Positions 18,036 to 26,166 of a DNA stretch of 64,000 nt are shown here, piece after piece. The notes under the pieces are model-generated. The model searched no databases. It had not been told where the DNA came from and worked only from the letters and a program-made list of their open reading frames with translations. Made by a program: the position numbers and the translations under genes. Source of the DNA: UBA6059 sp965227155 (lineage in GTDB: Bacteria; Bacteroidota; Bacteroidia; Cytophagales; Cyclobacteriaceae); NCBI GenBank assembly GCA_965227155.1, contig OZ245731.1:3720001-3784000 (forward strand). Reading direction: 5' to 3'. Positions within the stretch are counted from its first letter, which is position 1. Each line of letters begins with the position of its first letter.

Positions 18036-19364
18036 ATGACCAAAGAACAGTCAAGAAGGAAATTCATAAAAAAAACTGCGGCAGGTACGCTAGGTTTATC
18101 TTTTGCCATGTCAGCCAGTAGTTATGGCAATATCATTGGTGCCAACGATCGAATCAATGTATGCTTTATGGGCCTTGGACGCAGGGTTGGTGCCTATTAC
18201 CCAAGTTTGGATAAATCATTCAACTCGAGGCTATTGTACCTGTGCGATCCTAAGCAAAGCCAGGTGGATAAAGCATTGGGTAAACTCAAATCGCAGATTG
18301 ACTACACGCCTAAACAGGAGCCTGACATTCGTAAGGTTCTGGAAGACAAGCAGCTTGATGCTGTTTTTGTAGCTCCACCAGACCATTGGCATGCACCGGC
18401 TACTGTGATGGCATTGGATGCAGGTAAACATGTGTATGTAGAGAAACCCTGCGCGCACAACCCCAGAGAAGCTGAAATCATGGTTGCCAGGCAACAATCG
18501 ACAGGCAAAATAGTACAAATGGGCAATCAGCAGCGATCTTCCGGGCATACCATCAAGATCATCAAAGACATTCATGCAGGTAGGATAGGTACACCGTATA
18601 AAGCTATCGCCTTTTATTCCAATGGTCGTGGAGAGGTTCCGTTACAGAAGCAGCAGGCACCACCTTCAGACCTCAATTGGGATTTATTTCAGGGCCCTGC
18701 TCCGAGAAGGGAATATACCGATGATACCTGGAACTACAACTGGCATTGGTATGGATGGGATTATGGAACAGCAGAAACCGGCAACAATGCCGTGCACGAG
18801 CTGGATATCGGTAGGTGGGCATTGCAGATCGATTATCCGAAGGATGTGATGGTTCGAGCCTCCAAGAATCATTTTTTGGATGATGGCTGGGAGATGTACG
18901 ATACCATGTATGCTTCATTCTTGTTTGAAAATGACAAGGAAATAGTGTGGGATGGAAAGAGCAGGAATTCCTTGAATACCTATGGTGCCGGCAGGGGCAC
19001 AATTATCTATGGTACAGAAGGCTCTGTGTGGGTAGATCGGTCTTACTACGAGCTTTTTGACAGAGCAGGTAATTCGATAGAAAAGAGTGAGGAGACGAAT
19101 GAAGGCGGTACCGGACTTGGTGGTGGTGGAAGTACCTCCACACAGCATGTCAATAACTTTTTCGAAGCGATCAGGGGAAAGGAAAGCCTAAATGCTCCTA
19201 TCAAAGATGGAGCGATAAGCAATCACATGGCGCTGCTAGCTAATATTAGCTATCGTACCGGTCAGGGTTTAACCATTGATAGTTCTAATGGTAAAATTCT
19301 TAATAATCCGGAAGCCATGAAGCTTTGGGGAAGAACATACGAACCCGGTTGGGAAATGGTGTAA
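18036..19364 (+). CDS. Exported Gfo/Idh/MocA-family oxidoreductase
   Basis: A 442-residue protein with a Tat signal (QSRRKFIKKTAAGTLGLS) and Gfo/Idh fold: INVCFMGLGRRVGAYYP (nucleotide-binding loop), APPDHWHAPATVMALDAG, GKHVYVEKPCAHNPREAE and VQMGNQQRSSGHTIKII. The C-terminal substrate domain includes GTGLGGGGSTSTQHVNNF. It is the third member of the Gfo-DUF1080-Gfo cassette. In related systems two oxidoreductases act before and after bond cleavage (oxidation to the 3-keto sugar, later reduction), which would explain why there are two; this is inferred, not shown. Confidence 0.88.
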   Translation: MTKEQSRRKFIKKTAAGTLGLSFAMSASSYGNIIGANDRINVCFMGLGRRVGAYYPSLDKSFNSRLLYLCDPKQSQVDKALGKLKSQIDYTPKQEPDIRKVLEDKQLDAVFVAPPDHWHAPATVMALDAGKHVYVEKPCAHNPREAEIMVARQQSTGKIVQMGNQQRSSGHTIKIIKDIHAGRIGTPYKAIAFYSNGRGEVPLQKQQAPPSDLNWDLFQGPAPRREYTDDTWNYNWHWYGWDYGTAETGNNAVHELDIGRWALQIDYPKDVMVRASKNHFLDDGWEMYDTMYASFLFENDKEIVWDGKSRNSLNTYGAGRGTIIYGTEGSVWVDRSYYELFDRAGNSIEKSEETNEGGTGLGGGGSTSTQHVNNFFEAIRGKESLNAPIKDGAISNHMALLANISYRTGQGLTIDSSNGKILNNPEAMKLWGRTYEPGWEMV

Positions 19365-19762
19365 TCAGTTTGGTCTTTGATCAGCAGTTGCTATTCAATG
19401 CCATTTAATGGAGCTCAAATTATGAGGGTGTATCAAAAGTATAATAACCCTTGCCTCATGTTACATTGAGCTCGTTGAAATGTATTCATGCAGCCTTTAA
19501 GAAAGGTTTCGACAGGCTCAACCTGTCATGAATGATGCTTTTGATAAACCCTCTTGGAGAGAGGGAGTTGAAAAATTTGCTTAGCTAAATGGTACTGAAT
19601 TACTATTTCTTAAGCCTAATGATGTGGAGTATGCCTGTCTATTGGCAAACAGTCTTCATAAACCATCATTTATATACGCTTGGCGAGATATACAAGCATT
19701 ATATCATTGAACTCATAAAAGCTGGTACTAAACAATTATTTCATTAAAGAACCCATTTTAAA
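19365..19762. other. 398-bp non-coding gap between redox cassette and second GH28
   Basis: This stretch holds the small inverted-repeat element at 19424-19553 and otherwise no convincing gene. Two short open stretches after 19590 have no start or family resemblance that could be defended. The promoter of the GH28 gene at 19763 should lie in its right half, but no clear Bacteroidetes -33/-7 pair was found by eye. Confidence 0.5.
19424..19553. mobile_element. MITE-like element: about 130 bp with 16-bp terminal inverted repeats
   Basis: The ends GAGGGTGTATCAAAAG (19424-19439) and CTTTTGATAAACCCTC (19538-19553) are reverse complements with one mismatch. Inside, TTGAGCTCGTTGAAA (left) and TTTCGACAGGCTCAA (right) form a second imperfect inverted pair, and GACAGG-CTCAA-CCTGTC (19511-19527) is a small hairpin. 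The element has no coding capacity. Its size, nested symmetry and terminal repeats fit a miniature non-autonomous element or a dispersed palindromic repeat; no target-site duplication was established. Confidence 0.55.
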
Positions 19763-21211
19763 ATGAACATACGTTATTCCGAATATCAATTTATTGCATT
19801 GGCGATCAGCCTTATTTGTTTTGGTTGTAGCAGCCCACCTCAAACTGATTTCACCTATGAGGAAGCTAAAAAACTGGAGGCCGAGGGCTGGAAGCAGGTT
19901 CCTACGATCCTGGAGCGCATTATACCCCCTTCTTTTGCCGATAATGAATATCTCATTACCGACTTTGGAGCTGTAGGTGATTCGGTCACCAATAGTCTTC
20001 CCGCAATAATGGAAGCTATTGATGCCTGCAACCAGGCAGGCGGAGGCAAAGTCATTGTACCCAGCGGTCAATTCTTTATAGATGGACCAATTCACTTGAA
20101 GAGCAACGTAAACCTTCACCTATCGGAAGGTGCACGTATTTTTTTCACTAATGATCACGAAAAATATTTGCCTGCCGTAAAGGTTAGATGGGAGGGTACC
20201 ATCTGCTACAATTTCTCGCCATTGATCTATGCTTATCAGCAGAAGAATATTGCAATTACCGGAACAGGAGAAATTGACGGGGCTGCCAGGGAATGGTCCC
20301 GTGAATGGCGAAAGGTCCAAAATCCTGAGAAGGATGTGCTTCGCAAAATGGGTAACGATACCATACCTGTAGAGCAACGTGTTTTTGCCAATGGGTTTCT
20401 TGATTTGGATGGTGATGGTGAAGATGATGGCTATGGTGATGGTAAACTACATTATTTAAGACCTTCGCTGGTTGTATTTTATGAATGCGAGAACATATTG
20501 TTGGACGGCAATAGCTATAAGAACAGCCCCTTCTGGACAATACATCCTGTATTTTCAAAGAACATTACGATTAGAAACATAGATGTCTATGGTGAGGTGC
20601 TGAATGACGATGGCATTGACCCGGATAGCTGTGAAGATGTCTTGATTGAAGGCTGTACTGTTGAAACACATGATGATGCCATATCTATAAAGGCGGGTCG
20701 TGATCAGGATGCATGGAACAGGCCGGGCTCCAAAAATATCATTATTCGCAACAACACCCTTTTGAGTGGTGTCAATGCCCTTTGCATAGGTTCTGAAATG
20801 TCGGGTGGTGTTAGCAATGTTTTTGCTGAAAACAATACTATTTCAGATGGCAAACATGCGCTTAATTTCAAATGCAATCTGGATAGGGGAGGTCAGGTTG
20901 AGAAAGTATATATTCGAAATACCACTATTGAGTCATGCGATGAGGCCATGTTCATCTTCAGAATGGATTACCACGGCTACCGGGGCAACAATTACCCGAC
21001 CAAGTTCAATGACTTCTTTGTAAGTGGGATTACCTGCGGCAAGGTGGAAGAAAAGCCCTTCAAAATAGTGGGCGTAGAAGCAGAGCCTATTATCCGCATC
21101 ATGCTGGACGATATCAAAATCAATCAGGCGGGTACCGATAGCCAGATTGAGTATGCTACAGATGTAATCTTCAATAATGTAATGGTTAATGGTGAGCAGG
21201 TAGAAAATTGA
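19763..21211 (+). CDS. GH28-family polygalacturonase-like lipoprotein
   Basis: A 482-residue protein with a lipobox (LICFGC, Cys near residue 22). The N-terminal ITDFGAVGDSVTNSLPAI and NQAGGGKVIVPSGQFF segments are classic GH28 openings. Catalytic Asp283 (NDDGIDPDS) and Asp304-Asp305 (THDDAISIKAG) keep the 21/22 spacing of the family. As in the other GH28 of the window, the usual GHG.SIGS motif lacks its His and reads GVNALCIGSEMSGG. Probably a membrane-anchored exo- or endo-acting galacturonan/rhamnogalacturonan hydrolase. It stands alone, convergent with the sulfatase operon that ends at 21490. Confidence 0.9.
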   Translation: MNIRYSEYQFIALAISLICFGCSSPPQTDFTYEEAKKLEAEGWKQVPTILERIIPPSFADNEYLITDFGAVGDSVTNSLPAIMEAIDACNQAGGGKVIVPSGQFFIDGPIHLKSNVNLHLSEGARIFFTNDHEKYLPAVKVRWEGTICYNFSPLIYAYQQKNIAITGTGEIDGAAREWSREWRKVQNPEKDVLRKMGNDTIPVEQRVFANGFLDLDGDGEDDGYGDGKLHYLRPSLVVFYECENILLDGNSYKNSPFWTIHPVFSKNITIRNIDVYGEVLNDDGIDPDSCEDVLIEGCTVETHDDAISIKAGRDQDAWNRPGSKNIIIRNNTLLSGVNALCIGSEMSGGVSNVFAENNTISDGKHALNFKCNLDRGGQVEKVYIRNTTIESCDEAMFIFRMDYHGYRGNNYPTKFNDFFVSGITCGKVEEKPFKIVGVEAEPIIRIMLDDIKINQAGTDSQIEYATDVIFNNVMVNGEQVEN

Positions 21212-21308
21212 AATCTTGGCTTTTGACAAGATTTGTTACCACATTATTCTATACCACTGATTGGGATTTCACAATTTATGCTCCGGTAATCGTCTTCTCT
21301 CTTCGCCA

Positions 21309-21330
21309 TGGATTGTGTCCTCACAATCCA
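21309..21330. repeat. Hairpin repeat with GTGTCCTCAC core, copy 1
   Basis: Arms TGGATTGTG (21309-21317) and CACAATCCA (21322-21330) pair perfectly around the loop TCCT. It lies in the 278-bp convergent gap between GH28 and the sulfatase operon. The same core and loop with a different, still perfectly paired, outer stem occurs at 56079-56100, so this is a repeat family rather than a chance hairpin. A bidirectional transcription-termination or REP-like role is possible. Confidence 0.6.
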
Positions 21331-21489
21331 TAAATTTACATTTCTGATCCTAAGAGATACACAACCATAGATAGGTAGGGAAATGATACGATAGTACTAA
21401 GAGCGAAATCTAAAAAAAGCACTATTGTTATAATCTCAGCAGAGTTCTCGAAAAAAAGAGGATAGAATGATTATCATTTCCTTCCAGTA

Positions 21490-22905
21490 TCAATTCGACC
21501 CAATTCGCGGTGGAAGTTTCGTCTGGTCAAATTTCACTCCGGTAAACCGGTCAGTATTGTCAGCTCTCCTTCTCTCTGTAGGTGGAAAATCATTCGTTTC
21601 GGTAATCCATGTTTCCAGTCTGGTTTTCAATTGATTGGCTATTGAAGCATAGTTCTGATCATCAATCCGGTTATTAAGCTCATAGGGATCATTTTCCAGG
21701 TCATAAAGCTCGTATGCCGGTCTTGGGTATTCAAATAACCTTAGCTGAGCAGCATTTAAAAGTCCGGCCTCTTTGGCGGCAAGCAAACTTTTAAAAGTCG
21801 GTGAGCTGCTGATATCCGCTGCTGTACCGTGAGGCACTTCCAAATAGGCGTTTTTAATTAATTTATACCTGGTGCTACGTACAGTTCGAATGTGCTCGTC
21901 ACAATTATGCCAATTGCGTTCAGCAAATATGTATTCCCTGGTTTGGGTGTCACCATTATCAAATAGCTGATCCACGGCAGTGCCTTGCATTTCAGAGGTT
22001 GGATTGAGGCCTACCAGTTGTAGCAGGCTGGGAGCCAGGTCTACCAGGCTGATCAATGCATCCGTTCGTTGGTTAGGATTAATACGATCCGGCCAATGCA
22101 TAATCAGCGGCGTTTTAATGCCTGCATCATATACAGTGCCTTTAGCTCTTGGGAAGGGCGCCCCATTATCCGAAATAAAAATGATAAGCGTATTATTCAG
22201 TTTACCCCTTTTATCAAGTGCGCTTACATAAGTTCCTATTTGCTCATCCATTCTTCTGATCTCATCATAATAGTTTGTAAGGTCTTTTCGCGTTTCTTGA
22301 TCATCATACCAGTAAGGCAAAACCTTCACATTTTGCGGAGGCTGTGGCTTTTTATATATGCTATCTTTATATGGTCTATGTGGATCAGTAAAACCTACCC
22401 ACATGAAAAATGGCTGTGAGCCGCTTTGGTCAAGAAACTGATCAAAGGCATCGAGTGATGGGTCAATAAAATCGAATTGCGCATCGCCATGATCACCCAA
22501 ATGACTCTTCTTTAACAGGCCGCTGTAATAATCTTTTTCTTTTAGCAGGGTTGGCAGAAGCCGAACCGTGTCAGGCAATGGCATATGGAGGTCTTCAGCT
22601 CCGGTGCTATGAGGATACCTGCCAGTCAGGATGCTGATTCTGGAGGGTGAGCATTGAGCAATCGTTAAGAAAGCATTATCAGCTACTTTTCCATTTGCTG
22701 CCAACCGATCTAAATGAGGAGTCTTTACAAACTCATTTCCATAGGTACCAAAATCTTCCCACCCCGCATCATCAGCTACCAAAATGAGAATATTGGGCAG
22801 GTCCGGTTTTTCTACCTGATTGCATGCCATAATTAAGATCAGTAGTGTCAAAAGGATGGATGAATTAACTACCAACTTAAAAATGTATTTGAAGGTCGTT
22901 TTCAT
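21490..22905 (-). CDS. S1-family sulfatase, lipoprotein
   Basis: A 471-residue enzyme with a lipobox (LLILIMAC, Cys28). The metal-binding PNILILVADDAGWEDFG motif is followed by the formylglycine site C-S-P-S-R with Cys85 and LTGRYPHSTG; later KKSHLGDHG, GFTDPHRPY and IFISDNGAPFPRAKG carry further active-site residues. Family S1 sulfatases remove sulfate esters from glycans after Cys is matured to formylglycine. The start at 22905 leaves a 10-bp gap after the upstream sulfatase and gives a normal lipoprotein signal; an ATG at 22935 would overlap that gene by 20 bp. It is the last gene of a leftward operon with another sulfatase and an enolase-superfamily gene. The sulfated sugar is not known. 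Confidence 0.92.
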   Translation of the reverse strand: MKTTFKYIFKLVVNSSILLTLLILIMACNQVEKPDLPNILILVADDAGWEDFGTYGNEFVKTPHLDRLAANGKVADNAFLTIAQCSPSRISILTGRYPHSTGAEDLHMPLPDTVRLLPTLLKEKDYYSGLLKKSHLGDHGDAQFDFIDPSLDAFDQFLDQSGSQPFFMWVGFTDPHRPYKDSIYKKPQPPQNVKVLPYWYDDQETRKDLTNYYDEIRRMDEQIGTYVSALDKRGKLNNTLIIFISDNGAPFPRAKGTVYDAGIKTPLIMHWPDRINPNQRTDALISLVDLAPSLLQLVGLNPTSEMQGTAVDQLFDNGDTQTREYIFAERNWHNCDEHIRTVRSTRYKLIKNAYLEVPHGTAADISSSPTFKSLLAAKEAGLLNAAQLRLFEYPRPAYELYDLENDPYELNNRIDDQNYASIANQLKTRLETWITETNDFPPTERRRADNTDRFTGVKFDQTKLPPRIGSN

Positions 22906-22915
22906 AGTAGAGAAA

Positions 22916-24457
22916 CTAATTTGCTGATGTTTCATTAGGCAAAACCCTTGATTTCCAGTCCTTAAAATCGTTGGTCATTTGTACTACGCGATCAGCGTTT
23001 TTATCTGCAAGATTTATTGTTTCAAAAGGGTCTTCTTCAAGGTTATACAGTTCCCATGGCCCATCGCCCTCTACTACCATTTTCCATTTACCATCTCGAA
23101 CAGCACGCCCATCCTGCCACTCCCAAAATAGTTTTCTCTCAGTGAGCACCTCCTTGGTGAATAGCTCTTGGATGCCCTCACTTTCGTTTAATTCGGCTAT
23201 TTGATCCTGTGCTGGTAATGCTGCCCGGATAAGACTGGGCAATAAGTCTATAAAATGACCAGCCTTGTTCCTTTCGATGCTGCCCTTTGGAGTGTTTCCC
23301 GGCCAATGCACAATGGCTGGTGTATTGATACCACCTTCGTAGCTGAAATTTTTGTAATACTTAAATGGTGTATTGCTGACGTTAGCCCAGTTTTCACCAA
23401 GTGATGTCCATTCGCCAACAGTTCCAATTTGACCATTACCCGGTAATTCTACAACTTCAGCCGAGGCACCATTATCCGATAGGAAAACGATCAAGGTATT
23501 TTCAAATTCCCCGGTCTGTTTAAGGTGATCCATAACCCTACCTATATTTTGGTCGAGTCTGTCAATCATTGCCGCATAAACAGCCATCTTTTTTGCTTCG
23601 GTCTCTTTTTCTTCATTTAATAGGTCATCCCAGGGTGTGTAGGTAGGTGTGGACAGAGACTGGTTTTCGGTAAATAGGCCCAGCTGTTGCTGTTTTTTGA
23701 ACCTTGCCTCCTGAATGGCTTCATAGCCGACCTGGTAGGTGTCCTCGTATTTAGCAATATCTTCCGGCCAGGCCATCAAAGGATCATGGGGAGCCGTATA
23801 AGCCAGGTAAAGGAAAAAGGGCTTTTTATCATTTTTTGTGTTTTGAAGCCAATCAAGTGCCGCATCAGTGAAGGCATCTGTAGTATAGAAATCTTTATCC
23901 TCCGGCGTATAAGGTTCATGAACCTTACCATCGATGATCCATTTTCGTACTCTCTTCTGAGCGGGCTTTACTTCTCCGGGACGTTGCAAACCAGGGTTAA
24001 AATGGTTGCTCGCACCGCTCCACAATCCATAATAACCACCAAAGCCCAGGTCGTGGACAGGGTGGTCAGGGCCATGGTGCTTGCCACTCCAAAAGGTGCT
24101 GTAGCCATTGCGCTCCAAGGCTGTGCCTATTGTATTTTTAGTCAACCAATTAGTTTTATAGGTCTCATGCGCTCCTACTTGTTGCGCGTATTTTCCCGTG
24201 AGTAGGGCAGCTCTTGACGGGAAGCACTTGGCCGTATTGTAAAACTGTGTAAACCTCACACCATTAAAGGCAAGCTGATCAAGGTTTGGTGTTTCGATTT
24301 CACTGCCATAGCAACCCAAATCAGACCAGCCGAGATCGTCAGCCAGGATCAATACTATATTTGGTGGTGCTTGCGTTTGCGCAGATTCGTCTTTCTGCTC
24401 TGGTGTGCTGCAATGCGCAAAGAGAACCAAAATAATTATATAGCTGTAGTATTTCAT
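22916..24457 (-). CDS. S1-family sulfatase (arylsulfatase-like), lipoprotein
   Basis: A 513-residue lipoprotein (lipobox LFAHC, Cys16). Metal ligands include Asp40-Asp41 in PNIVLILADDLGWSDLGCYG; the formylglycine motif is C-F-P-S-R with Cys78, followed by AALLTGKYAQQVG. YSTFWSGKHHGPDHP, YLAYTAPHDPLMAWP and LSDNGASAEVV match conserved arylsulfatase blocks, and the C-terminal WEWQDGRAVRDGKWKMV is typical of the arylsulfatase A-like subfamily. It differs enough from the next sulfatase to suggest a second sulfate position or sugar. Expected location is the periplasmic face of a membrane or the cell surface. Confidence 0.92.
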   Translation of the reverse strand: MKYYSYIIILVLFAHCSTPEQKDESAQTQAPPNIVLILADDLGWSDLGCYGSEIETPNLDQLAFNGVRFTQFYNTAKCFPSRAALLTGKYAQQVGAHETYKTNWLTKNTIGTALERNGYSTFWSGKHHGPDHPVHDLGFGGYYGLWSGASNHFNPGLQRPGEVKPAQKRVRKWIIDGKVHEPYTPEDKDFYTTDAFTDAALDWLQNTKNDKKPFFLYLAYTAPHDPLMAWPEDIAKYEDTYQVGYEAIQEARFKKQQQLGLFTENQSLSTPTYTPWDDLLNEEKETEAKKMAVYAAMIDRLDQNIGRVMDHLKQTGEFENTLIVFLSDNGASAEVVELPGNGQIGTVGEWTSLGENWANVSNTPFKYYKNFSYEGGINTPAIVHWPGNTPKGSIERNKAGHFIDLLPSLIRAALPAQDQIAELNESEGIQELFTKEVLTERKLFWEWQDGRAVRDGKWKMVVEGDGPWELYNLEEDPFETINLADKNADRVVQMTNDFKDWKSRVLPNETSAN

Positions 24458-24592
24458 ATCACTCGTATCATTTTAAGCAAATAGCGCTAGTGGAATCAAC
24501 TAAAGATGAGACGAAAAACAAGTCCTGAATACCCCAAACTGGGAAAAACGAAAATTACAGCAAGCATTATTACCAGTTGTTAATGCTCGGTA

Positions 24593-25882
24593 TCACAAAG
24601 CAACTATTTGGTGTAGCTTAAGGTAATCCGGATCAATAGTAATTCCTGCCCCAGGCCCTGTGGGTACTTTCACTTTTCCATTTTTACTGGTAAGATCTGA
24701 AGTAGGGCATTCAAAAGGTAGTTCCTTGTTTAATCCTTTAAATTCATGATAAGGGCCGGCATTGGGTACGGCAGATACAAAATGAGCCATGTATAAATAG
24801 CCAAGTCCGCTACCTGAAATATGGGGTACACATAATTTACCGGCAGCTTCGGCCATGCGAGCCACACGCATGGATCGGATCATGCCTCCAAAATAAAAGA
24901 TATCAGGTTGTACAATATCCAATGCATTGTTTGCGATGAGCCACCTAAAGTTGCGCATGCTGGGCTCCTGTTCACCCCCCGCTATAGGAATTTCCAGCGC
25001 CTGATTTACGGCCAGCGTTTCAGCATACCAATCAAATGGCACAGGCTCCTCATAAAAATCAAATCGATATTCCTGACACAATTTTCCAATCCTGATGGCC
25101 TCTTCTACATCATAGCTGCCGTTGCTATCCGCATAGATGACCATGTCCGGGCCAAAAGCCTCACGGACCATGGGTATCAGCCTTTCGGTACGCCCGGCAG
25201 GTTTCTCTGCGGCACTCATTCTGCCGCCCACTTTGAATTTTACCGCTTTTGCTTCACTTTCCTCAACAGTTTTAATGATTTTTTCAAGACTTTTCTCAGC
25301 GCTTTCACCCCTATGATTATTGGCACGATACACGGCAATCTCCTGGTGGTGTACCCCACCCAGCACTTCACCTATCGACTTATTAGCAGCTTTGCCCAAG
25401 AGGTCGAGAATAGCAAATTCCAAGGTGGCTAGGGGAACCCATAAAGCAAGACTCTGCAGTTTGTAATTACTTTGGTAAACATATACATCCTCAAGTAGCT
25501 GCTCGATATCGCGGACATCTTTACCTTCAAAGAATGGCTTTATCCTATTGATGAAAATCGGGTAAAGGGAAACCATTTGCATGTTGTTGCTGACAGAAAT
25601 ACCCTCAATACCTTCAGATGTCCTCACTTGACAAATAAAGTTGTCTTTGTATCGCAATAAGTCAATGCTTTCCAATATCAAGGATTCAGGAAATTCTGAC
25701 TTATTGATCACGGCCTTTTGCGCCGCCACATCCAGCTTCTCATAGTTTACAGATTGCCCGGAAAATTCGTTTTGTTCAGGTTTATCAGGTGATTCACACC
25801 CAAGAGCAAAAAATGAAAGCGATGCACCGGCTATGCCTGATGTTTTTAGAAATTTTCTGCGGTTTGAATGTTTTTCCTTCAT
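24593..25882 (-). CDS. Exported enolase-superfamily (mandelate racemase/muconate lactonizing type) protein
   Basis: A 429-residue protein with full superfamily signatures: AKAVKFKVGGR (Lys-x-Lys), VIYADSNGSYD, FDFYEEPVPF, IAGGEQE, DIVQPDIFYFGGM and LCVPHISGSG with a probable general-base His. The N-terminus combines a Tat motif (SNRRKFLKTSGIAG) with a lipobox-like FFALGC, suggesting an exported lipid-anchored protein, which is unusual for sugar-acid dehydratases. It is the first gene of the leftward operon, 135 bp before the first sulfatase. Probable activity is dehydration, racemisation or cycloisomerisation of a uronic/aldonic acid; the substrate is unassigned. It is not a close copy of the protein at 14107. 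Confidence 0.82.
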   Translation of the reverse strand: MKEKHSNRRKFLKTSGIAGASLSFFALGCESPDKPEQNEFSGQSVNYEKLDVAAQKAVINKSEFPESLILESIDLLRYKDNFICQVRTSEGIEGISVSNNMQMVSLYPIFINRIKPFFEGKDVRDIEQLLEDVYVYQSNYKLQSLALWVPLATLEFAILDLLGKAANKSIGEVLGGVHHQEIAVYRANNHRGESAEKSLEKIIKTVEESEAKAVKFKVGGRMSAAEKPAGRTERLIPMVREAFGPDMVIYADSNGSYDVEEAIRIGKLCQEYRFDFYEEPVPFDWYAETLAVNQALEIPIAGGEQEPSMRNFRWLIANNALDIVQPDIFYFGGMIRSMRVARMAEAAGKLCVPHISGSGLGYLYMAHFVSAVPNAGPYHEFKGLNKELPFECPTSDLTSKNGKVKVPTGPGAGITIDPDYLKLHQIVAL

Positions 25883-26166
25883 AGCGATTGTAGAGATTGA
25901 TGATCAGTAGAAATGGTATTCTTCTTTTAGTAGTATGACGATGATTTCTCTGTTTAGCCACTATAAATGCGTTGAATAGCAGTCCATGGTTAAATCTTAT
26001 TGTGAACATTAAAAGGGCTGTTTTTAACAGGGTTTCATCTCTTTAGCATTGTTAATCAATAGTATTAGAGAGGCTGATTTAAATGATGTAGTGGACAAGC
26101 TTGATATTGAACGTCTGAAAGGTATATAGAATCAATTGTCGAACATTCTTATAACCCAAACCTGTC

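Noticed and set aside
19590..19745. Open stretches between the MITE-like element and GH28
   Set aside because: Two frames are open over 35-50 codons at once, neither with a supported start or motif; treated as non-coding.
26028..26129. 33-codon open stretch ending in LDIERLKGI, possible gene remnant
   Set aside because: Too short, no start codon and no recognised family; could be chance.
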